Shown piece after piece: positions 35,814 to 43,237 of a stretch of 64,000 nt of DNA (position 1 is its first letter; every line of letters starts with the position of its first letter). The translations under genes were made by a program, and so were the position numbers. Source of the stretch: Pseudarthrobacter oxydans (lineage in GTDB: Bacteria; Actinomycetota; Actinomycetes; Actinomycetales; Micrococcaceae). The notes beneath the pieces were generated by a model. The model was not told where the DNA came from and made no database searches. It worked only from the letters and a program-made list of their open reading frames with translations. The DNA lies in NCBI RefSeq assembly GCF_030812335.1, contig NZ_JAUSSN010000005.1, forward strand, positions 62,001 through 126,000, read 5' to 3'.

Positions 35814-37022
35814 TTACCAGAGCCGCGTGGTGGCGCGGCGGGCGCCTTCCCCCAGAGATTCCAGCTTGGCGAAGGCGATTTGCGGGTGCACACGGCCGCC
35901 GAGTCCGCAGTCTGTGGAAGCAATCACATTTTCCCGGCCAACCAGTTTGGCGAAGCGTACGATCCGGTCCGCCACCAGGTCGGGGTGCTCCACGACGTTG
36001 GTGGCATGGGAGACGACGCCGGGGATGATGACCTTTCCGTCGGGGAGCCTGGTGTCCTCCCAGACGCGCCATTCGTGCTCGTGGCGGACGTTGGCGGCCT
36101 CGAAGGAGTAGCCGCCGGCATTGATCTGCAGCACGGAGCCGATGATGTCCGCGAAGGGAATGTCCGTGGTGTGCGGGCCGTGCCAGGAACCCCAGCAGAC
36201 GTGCAGCCTGATCTGCTCCTGGGGGAGGCCGCGCAGGGCCCAGTTGGTGGCTTCAACCCTGAGCTGGATGAATTTGAGATAGTCCGACAGGCTCGGTTCC
36301 GGGTTGATCTGGTCCCAGCTTTCGGCCAGCGACGGATCGTCGAGCTGGACCGTGAGCCCGGCGTCGATGATGGCCTTGTACTCCTCGCGCATGGCGTCGG
36401 CGCAGGCGTAGAGGAGTTCCTCATCGGTCTTGTAGTACTCGTTGGCGACGCGGGCGCAGGAGCCGGGGGAGAGGGAAGCGACGAAGCCCTCGGCCAGCCC
36501 GGCGGCGGCCAGGCCGGTTTTGAGGTTGGCAATGTCCGAGGCCACGAGGGCCTGCCCGGTGTAGTGCAGCCGGCCGGCAATTTTCGGCTGCGTGACACTC
36601 TTGCGGTGCGCCAGGATCCCGGAGGACGGGTCGTTGTAGGCCTCGTTGAACTTCTGCCGGTCGCGCCGGTCCGGGAAGGACGTCAGCACGATGTTGCCCG
36701 GTGTGGAGCGGTGCACCGCGGCGTCGGCCCAGCGGTCGACCTCCGTCGGCTCGAGGCCGCCGAGCCGGCTGAAGGAGTAGTTCCACCACGCGCCGTAGTC
36801 CACCGAGCTGGACATCGTGTGCCCGTATTCGCCGTCGTTGGGGATGTCGATGCCGAGGTCCTTCTGGCGCTGGACGATGTCCACTACGGAGGCTTCCAGC
36901 AGATCCAGGAACTCGGGGGTGACGCCGTCTGCTTCCCTGGCCTCGTTCGCGGCAATGAGTTCGGGGGTGCGGGGCAGGGATCCGGCGTGCGTGGCGCGGA
37001 TATGGTTGATTTTCTGGCGCAT
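35814..37022 (-). CDS. Cobalamin-independent methionine synthase-like protein (MetE C-terminal type)
   Basis: 402-residue protein of the short MetE/archaeal methionine synthase II family, transferring a methyl group to homocysteine or another thiol. The N-terminus (ATHAGSLPRTPELIAANEA) carries the family HxGSxPR motif; zinc ligands are visible as RLHVCWGSWHGPH and IASTDCGLGG. Full MetE is about 750 residues, so the N-terminal folate-binding half is absent. ATG at 37022 follows AAGGA at 37035-37031. A SAM-I riboswitch lies directly upstream, which supports a role in methionine synthesis or thiol methylation controlled by SAM. Confidence 0.85.
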   Translation of the reverse strand: MRQKINHIRATHAGSLPRTPELIAANEAREADGVTPEFLDLLEASVVDIVQRQKDLGIDIPNDGEYGHTMSSSVDYGAWWNYSFSRLGGLEPTEVDRWADAAVHRSTPGNIVLTSFPDRRDRQKFNEAYNDPSSGILAHRKSVTQPKIAGRLHYTGQALVASDIANLKTGLAAAGLAEGFVASLSPGSCARVANEYYKTDEELLYACADAMREEYKAIIDAGLTVQLDDPSLAESWDQINPEPSLSDYLKFIQLRVEATNWALRGLPQEQIRLHVCWGSWHGPHTTDIPFADIIGSVLQINAGGYSFEAANVRHEHEWRVWEDTRLPDGKVIIPGVVSHATNVVEHPDLVADRIVRFAKLVGRENVIASTDCGLGGRVHPQIAFAKLESLGEGARRATTRLW

Positions 37023-37035
37023 GGGGCGCATCCTT

Positions 37036-37138
37036 TCCATCGGTCCTGGCGGTAGCACCCTTCACCGGCACAAGGCTGTGTCCGGGCAGGGTTGCTGCGG
37101 CGTCAACGGTCCAGGTCCCTCGGCCGCTCGGGATGGTC
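37036..37138 (-). promoter_or_regulatory. SAM-I (S-box) riboswitch of the MetE-like gene
   Basis: On the minus strand the conserved S-box order is visible: GAGCGGCCGAGGGACCTGG, then GACGCCGCAGCAACCCTG, a variable P3 arm, GGTGCTACCGCCAGGACC and the closing GATGG. P1 forms between CCATC (37136-37132) and GATGG (37041-37037). The Shine-Dalgarno AAGGA (37035-37031) abuts the 3' strand of P1. No terminator hairpin or T-run lies between P1 and the start codon, so control is probably at translation. Confidence 0.88.
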
Positions 37139-37421
37139 AACTCTCACTTAATTCCACCCGGCCGGCCGGCGCAAGTGCGTGCGCCGAAGTTCCGCTGGCT
37201 GGACGCAGGGCCGCGGGCCGCAGCCGGCGGGAAGTCCATTGGATGGTCAAATGAGTCGCCGCCACCGCCATCCGCTAAACTTGGGTGGTAAGAGCCCCGG
37301 ACTCTGGCGTTGTTAAGAGCACAGCGGTAGATTCGGGGCGTTCTCATGAACGGCGCTGAGTTCCGGTGACCACCCAGGTGAATCACGCGGACTTCGGCCC
37401 GAACGAATGGGGGAGGATCCC

Positions 37422-38711
37422 ATGCCAGCAATCGTGATCGTCGGAGCCCAATGGGGCGACGAAGGCAAAGGCAAGGCCACTGACCTGCTTGGTGGCCGAG
37501 TCGACTACGTCGTCAAGCCCAACGGCGGCAACAATGCCGGGCACACCGTCGTCGTAGGCGGTGAGAAGTATGAGCTCAAGCTCCTTCCGGCCGGCATCCT
37601 GAGCCCCAACGCGGTTCCGATCATCGGCAACGGCTGCGTGGTGAACCTCGAGGCGCTGTTCCAGGAGATTGACGGCCTCGAAGCCCGCGGCGCCGACACC
37701 TCCAAGCTGCGTGTCTCCGCCAACGCCCACCTCGTGGCGCCCTACCACCAGGTCCTGGACAAGGTCACGGAGCGGTTCCTCGGCTCCCGCGCCATCGGCA
37801 CCACCGGCCGCGGCATCGGCCCGGCGTACATGGACAAGGTGGCCCGCCTCGGCATCCGCGTCCAGGACGTCTTTGACGCCTCGATCCTGCGCCAGAAGGT
37901 CGAAGGGTCGCTGCGGCAGAAGAACGAACTCCTGGTCAAGGTCTACAACCGCCGCGACATCGAGGTGGACGAGATCGTGGAGTACTTCCTGTCCTTCGCC
38001 GAGCGGCTCCGCCCGCTGGTCATCGACAGCACGTATGTCCTGAACACCGCCCTGGACGAGGGCAAGGTGGTCCTCATGGAGGGCGGCCAGGCGACGTTCC
38101 TGGACGTTGACCACGGCACCTACCCCTTCGTGACCTCCTCGAACCCGACGGCCGGCGGCGCCTCCGTGGGCTCGGGCATTGGCCCCACCCGCATCTCGCG
38201 CTCCATCGGCATCATCAAGGCGTACACCACCCGGGTGGGCGCAGGCCCCTTCCCGACGGAGCTGTTCGACGAGATGGGCATGTACCTGCAGAAGACGGGC
38301 GGCGAGTTCGGCGTCAACACCGGCCGGCCGCGCCGCTGCGGCTGGTACGACGCCGTGCTGGCGCGCCACGCCTCGCGCGTCAACGGGTTCACCGACTACT
38401 TCGTCACCAAGCTGGACGTGCTCACGGGCATCGAGCAGATCCCGGTCTGCGTGGCCTACGACGTCGACGGCGTCCGGCACGATGAAATGCCGATGACGCA
38501 GACCGAGTTCCACCACGCCAAGCCGATCTTCGAGCACTTCGACGGCTGGACCGAGGACATCACCGGCGCCCGCACCCTGGAGGACCTCCCGGAGAACGCC
38601 AAGAACTATGTGCTGGCGCTCGAGAAGCTCTCCGGCACGCGATTCTCGGCGATCGGCGTCGGCCCGGACCGCGACCAGACGATTGTGATCAACGACCTGA
38701 TCAACGACTGA
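37422..38711 (+). CDS. purA: Adenylosuccinate synthetase
   Basis: 429-residue GTP-dependent enzyme converting IMP and aspartate to adenylosuccinate, first step of AMP synthesis. The GTP loop [11 protein letters not shown] is at residues 7-17, followed by FQGGNNAGH-like [13 protein letters not shown], the [11 protein letters not shown] signature and the C-terminal [13 protein letters not shown]. The ATG at 37422 follows GGGAGGA; the frame opens 15 nt earlier without better signals. A TAAACT box at 37276-37281 may be its -10, giving a leader of about 135 nt. Confidence 0.97.
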   Translation: MPAIVIVGAQWGDEGKGKATDLLGGRVDYVVKPNGGNNAGHTVVVGGEKYELKLLPAGILSPNAVPIIGNGCVVNLEALFQEIDGLEARGADTSKLRVSANAHLVAPYHQVLDKVTERFLGSRAIGTTGRGIGPAYMDKVARLGIRVQDVFDASILRQKVEGSLRQKNELLVKVYNRRDIEVDEIVEYFLSFAERLRPLVIDSTYVLNTALDEGKVVLMEGGQATFLDVDHGTYPFVTSSNPTAGGASVGSGIGPTRISRSIGIIKAYTTRVGAGPFPTELFDEMGMYLQKTGGEFGVNTGRPRRCGWYDAVLARHASRVNGFTDYFVTKLDVLTGIEQIPVCVAYDVDGVRHDEMPMTQTEFHHAKPIFEHFDGWTEDITGARTLEDLPENAKNYVLALEKLSGTRFSAIGVGPDRDQTIVINDLIND

Positions 38712-38739
38712 CACTGATTGACGCTTCAGAAGCTGACGC

Positions 38740-38782
38740 ACGACGGCGGCGGGTCACCTGCGAGGTGACCCGCCGCCGTCGT
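38740..38782 (+). terminator. Terminator hairpin after purA
   Basis: Perfect 20-bp arms (38740-38759 and 38763-38782) close a 3-nt loop GCG, about 30 nt after the purA stop. No T-run follows, as is common for actinobacterial terminators. Confidence 0.75.
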
Positions 38783-38932
38783 TAACGGGCGCCCAACAAG
38801 TCCTTGACCGCGGATCGGGTCGGAGCCACCATGGGAAAAGCGCTGCACCGTCCGGCGCGGCCGATTGATCCCGGCGGGTGCCAGGAGAAGGCTGCGGCCC
38901 GGCCGCCGCGGAGCGGAACGAAAGGACGCGAC

Positions 38933-39118
38933 ATGAGCGAAACGCCAGAGGGCGAACGCCGCCACAGTGAGGCGCCGGCTGAGGGGGATCCGGACGCGGA
39001 CACTTCGGAAACCAGGGTCCACTCGCAGGACCCTGCCGAAGGCCCTGATACGGAAAACGGGGACCGTGTGCCGCCGGCCGGAGGCCGGGACGAACCCAAC
39101 CCGGCTAGCGCCGGTTAG
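38933..39118 (+). CDS. Small acidic hypothetical protein
   Basis: 61 residues, rich in Glu, Asp, Pro and Gly and without hydrophobic core (MSETPEGERRHSEAPAEG, ending NPASAG). AAAGGA precedes the ATG at 38933. Predicted intrinsically disordered. The frame continues upstream to 38804 without another good start. It may be a real small protein or a chance frame in GC-rich DNA; the ribosome site is the main support. Confidence 0.4.
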   Translation: MSETPEGERRHSEAPAEGDPDADTSETRVHSQDPAEGPDTENGDRVPPAGGRDEPNPASAG

Positions 39119-39200
39119 CACCGCGCATCGGCGCTAACCGGCAAACTGGCAGCGGTGCCGACGGATGCGCCCGGAACGGGATTGATGACGGGGGGTTTAG

Positions 39201-40085
39201 ATGAGCCAGAGGACGTCGGAATCCTGGGGGCAGGAACCCGACGTGTCCGCCGAGCCCGCGAGCGTCGACGTGCTGATTCCGACCTGCGACCGTCCAGCCG
39301 AGCTGGGGGTCACCCTGGCGGGCCTGGCGGCCCAGGACGAGCCGTCCTTCCGGGTGGTGATCAGCGACCAGTCGCGCGAGCAGCCGGCCTGGCAGCACCC
39401 CGCCCCGGCGGCGATGATCCGTGTCCTGCAGGCCCAGGGACGCGAAGTGGTGGCGCTGCGCCATGAACCCCGGCGCGGTCTGGCCGAGCACCGGCACTTC
39501 CTGCTGGAGCAGGCGCGGACGGGTCACTGCCTGTTCCTGGATGACGATATATGGCTGGAACCGGGCGCGCTGCACTGTATGCACGACGCACTGCGGGAGT
39601 TAGGCTGCGGCTTTGTCGGAATGGCACCCCAGGGCCTGTCCTTCCTCCAGGACCGGAGACCGCACGAGGTTGTGACCTTCGAGCGGTGGGAAGGAACCGT
39701 TTCACCGGAACGAATCCGGCCGGACGCCCCGGGATTTAGGCGCTGGCCGCCGCACAACGCAGCGAACCTCAGCCATCTGGCCGCCGACCTAAGATTGCGC
39801 CCGGGTGAGTGGGTTCCCTACCGGGTGGCGTGGCTGGGCGGCTGCGCCATGTACGACCGCGAGGCCCTGGCCGACGTCGGCGGCTTCAGTTTCTGGCATC
39901 TGCTGCCCCCGGAGCATTGCGGCGAGGACGTTGTGGCACAGTGGCGGGTAATGGAGAAGTTCGGCGGCGCGGGCATCCTGCCTTCCGGGGCCGTGCACCT
40001 GGAGTCGCCGACCACGGTCACGGACCGAAGAGTCGAGGCCTACACGGTAGTTATGCCGGAGGAATCGGACACGGCAGAGCCTTGA
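39201..40085 (+). CDS. Glycosyltransferase family 2 protein
   Basis: 294-residue GT-A fold glycosyltransferase. The nucleotide-sugar site begins VDVLIPTCDRPAELGVTL; the metal-binding DXD motif is CLFLDDDIWLEPG near residue 115; the acceptor side has WLGGCAMYDREALADVGGF and EHCGEDVVAQWR, which supplies the ED base motif. No transmembrane segment. ATG at 39201 follows GGGGGTTTAG, a weak ribosome site. It stands alone, so the sugar and acceptor are unknown. Confidence 0.88.
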   Translation: MSQRTSESWGQEPDVSAEPASVDVLIPTCDRPAELGVTLAGLAAQDEPSFRVVISDQSREQPAWQHPAPAAMIRVLQAQGREVVALRHEPRRGLAEHRHFLLEQARTGHCLFLDDDIWLEPGALHCMHDALRELGCGFVGMAPQGLSFLQDRRPHEVVTFERWEGTVSPERIRPDAPGFRRWPPHNAANLSHLAADLRLRPGEWVPYRVAWLGGCAMYDREALADVGGFSFWHLLPPEHCGEDVVAQWRVMEKFGGAGILPSGAVHLESPTTVTDRRVEAYTVVMPEESDTAEP

Positions 40086-40113
40086 CCCCCGCCCGCGCAG
40101 GGCGGGGGTCAAG
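40081..40113. terminator. Bidirectional terminator between GT2 and the sulfur operon
   Basis: CTTGACCCCCGCC (40081-40093) pairs perfectly with 40101-40113 around a 7-nt loop. The GT2 stop codon (40083-40085) is in the left arm. It serves the two convergent transcripts. Confidence 0.75.
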
Positions 40114-40122
40114 TCAGCGCGG

Positions 40123-40617
40123 CTAGGCCAGGACCTGCCGCTTCGAGGAAATGACCCCCGTGTCGAAGCCGGCCAGATGCAGGCCGCCGTGGAACCGGGC
40201 ATGCTCAATCTTCACGCAGCGGTCCATCACGACGTCGAGCCCGGCAGCTTCCGCTTCCTTCGCGACGTCCTCGTGCCAGGAGCCGAGCTGCAGCCAGAGC
40301 GTCTTGGCGCCGGCAGCGATGGCCTCGTCCAGGACTCCCGGCAGGTCACCGTGCTTGCGGAACACGTCCACGATGTCCGGGCTCTCGGGCAGGTCCGCGA
40401 GCGAGGCGTAGGTCTTCTCGCCCAGGATCTCCTTCACCACCGGGTTCACGAAGTACACCTTGTAGCGCGTGGAGGACTGCAGGTAGGTCGCCACAAAGTA
40501 GCTCGCACGGGACGGCTTATCCGAGGCGCCCACAATCGCGATCGATTTCGCCTGCCGCAGCAGGTTCAGCCGCTCCGGCGCCGACGGTCCGGCCCAGGTG
40601 CGCTCTTCAATGGTCAT
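40123..40617 (-). CDS. CoA-binding domain protein (YccU-like), copy 1
   Basis: 164-residue single-domain CoA-binding protein (Rossmann-like CoA_binding_2 fold). The nucleotide loop is SIAIVGASDKPSRASYFVATYL, and the later LWLQLGSWHEDVAKEAEAAGL and a DRC segment (VVMDRCVKIEH) are typical. Its start codon overlaps the metY stop by one base (TGATG), so it is the last gene of the acs-sfnG-metY operon. The role is unknown; related domains bind acyl-CoA in succinyl-CoA and acetyl-CoA synthetases. A paralogue (45563-45988) stands at the other end of this operon, divergently oriented. Confidence 0.85.
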   Translation of the reverse strand: MTIEERTWAGPSAPERLNLLRQAKSIAIVGASDKPSRASYFVATYLQSSTRYKVYFVNPVVKEILGEKTYASLADLPESPDIVDVFRKHGDLPGVLDEAIAAGAKTLWLQLGSWHEDVAKEAEAAGLDVVMDRCVKIEHARFHGGLHLAGFDTGVISSKRQVLA

Positions 40618-42020
40618 CAGTTCGCTCCGATTGTGCAGGTGTCGGCCTCCGGTGCATCCGCACGCGGCTTAGACACACCGCCTCGTTCCTCGGCGGCGCG
40701 ATGCGCCGCTTCCGCGGATACACCGTCGGCCCCCATGAAAGACGCCACGTCCAGGGCCTGGTCAAGGTCCCAGAGGATGTCCTCGATGTCTTCCAGACCG
40801 ATCGAAATCCGGATCAGGTCCTCGGGGATACCGGCGGATTCGAGCTGCTGCGGGCTGAGCTGCTGGTGGGTGGTGGAGCCCGGGTGGATCACCAGGGTCC
40901 GTGAGTCGCCGACGTTGGCCAGGTGCGAGGCCAGCTGCAGGGACTCGATGAACTTCTGGCCCGCGGCCCGGCCGCCCTTCACGCCGAAGGAGAACACCGA
41001 TCCCGGTCCCAGCGGCAGGTACTTTTTCGCCCGCTCGAAGTGCGGGTGCGAAGGCAGGCCGGAGAAGTTCACGTAGGCCACGCGCTCGTCGGCTTCGAGC
41101 CATTCCGCCACGGCCTGGGCGTTCTTGAGGTGCTCGTCCAGGCGCTGCGGGAGGGTCTCCACGCCCTGCAGGAGCTGGAACGCGGACATCGGCGACAGCG
41201 CGGGTCCGATGTCGCGCAGCTGCTCGCAGCGGAGCTTGGTCAGGAAGCCGTACTCGCCGAAGTTCCCCCACCAGGAGACGTTGCCGTAAGACGCGACCGG
41301 CTCGGTCATGGTGGGGAACTTACCGTTGCCCCAGTCAAAGCGGCCGCTCTCGACAATGACGCCGCCGAGGGTGGTGCCGTGCCCGCCGAGGAACTTGGTG
41401 GCGGAGTGGATCACGATGTCCGCCCCGTGTTCGATCGGCCGCACGAGGTACGGGGTGCTCAGGGTGGCGTCGACGACGAGGGGGATGCCGGCGTCGCGCG
41501 CGACCTTGGCCAGCCCCTCCAGGTCCTGGACCTCCGAGGACGGGTTGGCGACCACCTCGACGAAAATTGCCTTGGTGTTCTCGCGGACCGCCGCGGCGTA
41601 GTCCGCCGGGTCGGTGCCGGGGACGAACGTGGTGTCCACTCCGAAGCGGCGCAGCGTAACGTCCAGCTGGGTCACGGTGCCGCCGTACAGCTGGGAGGCC
41701 GCGACGATGTGGTCGCCGGACTGGGTGAGCGCGGCGAAGGTGATGAACTCCGCGGCCATGCCCGAGGACGTGGCCACCGCGCCGATGCCGCCCTCCAGGG
41801 ACGCAATGCGTTCCTCGAACGCGGCGACCGTGGGGTTGCCGATCCGGGAGTAGATGTTGCCGTACTTCTGCAGCGCGAAGAGGTTGGCGGCGTCCTGGGC
41901 GTCCTTGAACACGAAGGACGTGGTCTGGTAGATCGGCACGGCCCGGGCGCCGTGCTCGGCGTCGGGCGTTCCTCCGGCGTGCAGGGCGCGGGTGCGGAAA
42001 CCGAACGTGCGGTCGGCCAT
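40617..42020 (-). CDS. metY: O-acetylhomoserine sulfhydrylase, with an in-frame palindromic insertion
   Basis: 467-residue PLP enzyme making homocysteine from O-acetylhomoserine and sulfide (or methionine from methanethiol). FGFRTRALHAGGTPD starts the Cys/Met-metabolism fold; the PLP-lysine is in IVIHSATKFLGGHGT. The ATG at 42020 overlaps the sfnG stop (TAATG), so translation is coupled. Near the C-terminus the stretch EAAHRAAEERGGVSKPRAD is encoded by a short palindromic element (40656-40719) also found in the acs gene of the same operon; it precedes a native-looking APEADTCTIGAN end. Expression should be controlled by the S-box at 45307-45390. Confidence 0.94.
   Translation of the reverse strand: MADRTFGFRTRALHAGGTPDAEHGARAVPIYQTTSFVFKDAQDAANLFALQKYGNIYSRIGNPTVAAFEERIASLEGGIGAVATSSGMAAEFITFAALTQSGDHIVAASQLYGGTVTQLDVTLRRFGVDTTFVPGTDPADYAAAVRENTKAIFVEVVANPSSEVQDLEGLAKVARDAGIPLVVDATLSTPYLVRPIEHGADIVIHSATKFLGGHGTTLGGVIVESGRFDWGNGKFPTMTEPVASYGNVSWWGNFGEYGFLTKLRCEQLRDIGPALSPMSAFQLLQGVETLPQRLDEHLKNAQAVAEWLEADERVAYVNFSGLPSHPHFERAKKYLPLGPGSVFSFGVKGGRAAGQKFIESLQLASHLANVGDSRTLVIHPGSTTHQQLSPQQLESAGIPEDLIRISIGLEDIEDILWDLDQALDVASFMGADGVSAEAAHRAAEERGGVSKPRADAPEADTCTIGAN
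40656..40719 (-). repeat. Intragenic palindromic element, copy in metY
   Basis: The 46-nt core 40664-40709 matches the reverse complement of 43494-43539 at 38 of 46 bases. Stems: GCGGC (40664-40668) with GCCGC (40705-40709), CCGCC (40678-40682) with GGCGG (40692-40696), and an outer ATCCGC/GCGGAT (40656-40661 with 40714-40719). Loops TTAGACACA, TCGTTCCTC and CGCGATGC are identical in both copies. It reads through in frame, adding about 20 residues. Confidence 0.75.
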
Positions 42021-43228
42021 TACGCGTTCACCAGCTCGCTGGCAGTGCCGGCCGGAGCTGCCGGAGTGCCGGACAGGTCCAGTTCCGTGCCGTTCTTCCG
42101 GGCGAGGTCGGCTTCGAGTTCGCGGACGATCGGCAGGATGTCCTGGCCGAAGGCCGCGACCTCCTCCTGGAAGTGCAGGTAGCCGGTGAGGAACAGGTTC
42201 ACGCCGATCTTCTTGTACTCCACGATCCGTTCGGCGATCTGCTCCGGGGTGCCGATCAGCTGGGTCTTGAAGCCGTCGTTGTACTGGACCAGGTCCTCGA
42301 AGCTGGAGTCGGCCCACATGCCCTTGCCGTCCTTCGTGGAGGCGCCGGCTTCCTGGACCGCGGCGCGGAAACCCTCGACGGCGGGCTTGTGCGCCTTCGC
42401 GACGATCTCGCGGAGGGTGTCCCGGGCCTCCTTCTCGGAGTCGCGGGCGATGACGAAGCCGTTCAGGCCAAATTTCGGGTTGGGGAGCGCCCCGTCGGTC
42501 CCGCGGCGGGTCTCGCCGGCCGCGGCGACGACGCCGGCGATGTTCTCCTTGAAGCCTTCGAGGTCCTTGCCATTGGAGAAGTACCAGTCCGCCACGCGGC
42601 CGGCCGTGGCCTGCGCGGCGGTGGAGTTGCCGCCGAAGAAGATCTCCGGGTGCGCCCGGCCCGGCACGTCCACCGGTGCCGGGTTCAGGGTGAAATTGTT
42701 GATGTTGTAGTACTTGCCGGACTGGCTGTAGTCCTGCTCGGTCCAGAGCCCGCGGAGGACCTTGATGAACTCCTCGGTGCGGACGTAGCGTTCGTCGTGC
42801 TCGAGCCATTCGAGGCCGAAGTTCTCGAACTCCGCCTTGAGCCAGCCGGAGACGATGTTCACGGCGGCGCGGCCGTTGGAGATGTGGTCGGCGGTGATGA
42901 TGAACTTCGCCAGCACACCGGGGTGCCACATGCCCGGATGGACGGCGGAGATCACCTTAATCCGCTCGGTGGCGGCCAGCAGCGCGAGGCTGAAGGAGGT
43001 GGCCTCGTGCTGCTTGTCCGCGCCGTAGGAGGCGGCGTAGCGGGTCTGGGTCAGGGCGTACTCGAAGCCGGAGTTCTCCGCGATCCGGGCCAGTTTCTTG
43101 TTGTACTCAAAGTCCCAGCCGGTGCGCTGTTCGATGGTGGAGACCACGAGGCCGCCGGAGACATTCGGAACCCAGTAGGCGAACTTGAGCGGATCGGAAA
43201 GACGGGCGACGTTGCTGATGTCAGTCAT
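42020..43228 (-). CDS. sfnG: Dimethylsulfone monooxygenase (SfnG-type, luciferase-like)
   Basis: 402-residue FMNH2-dependent monooxygenase of the bacterial luciferase superfamily. It matches SfnG along its length: FAYWVPNVSGGLVVSTIEQRT at the start (20-residue core), FEYALTQTRYAASYGA, GRAAVNIVSGWLKAEF, WLEHDERYVRTEEFIK, FEDLVQYNDGFKTQLIGTPEQ. SfnG converts dimethylsulfone to methanesulfinate and formaldehyde, letting cells use it for sulfur. AAGGAAC precedes the ATG at 43228, 9 nt after the acs stop. A flavin reductase partner is not seen in the window. A SAM riboswitch heading this operon ties it to sulfur starvation. Confidence 0.9.
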   Translation of the reverse strand: MTDISNVARLSDPLKFAYWVPNVSGGLVVSTIEQRTGWDFEYNKKLARIAENSGFEYALTQTRYAASYGADKQHEATSFSLALLAATERIKVISAVHPGMWHPGVLAKFIITADHISNGRAAVNIVSGWLKAEFENFGLEWLEHDERYVRTEEFIKVLRGLWTEQDYSQSGKYYNINNFTLNPAPVDVPGRAHPEIFFGGNSTAAQATAGRVADWYFSNGKDLEGFKENIAGVVAAAGETRRGTDGALPNPKFGLNGFVIARDSEKEARDTLREIVAKAHKPAVEGFRAAVQEAGASTKDGKGMWADSSFEDLVQYNDGFKTQLIGTPEQIAERIVEYKKIGVNLFLTGYLHFQEEVAAFGQDILPIVRELEADLARKNGTELDLSGTPAAPAGTASELVNA

Positions 43229-43237
43229 GGATGTTCC

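Noticed and set aside
40617-42929. A 770-codon minus-strand frame covering metY and part of sfnG
   Set aside because: Only the last 467 codons are metY. The upstream part is sfnG read in the wrong frame; the TAATG overlap at 42020 marks the true start.
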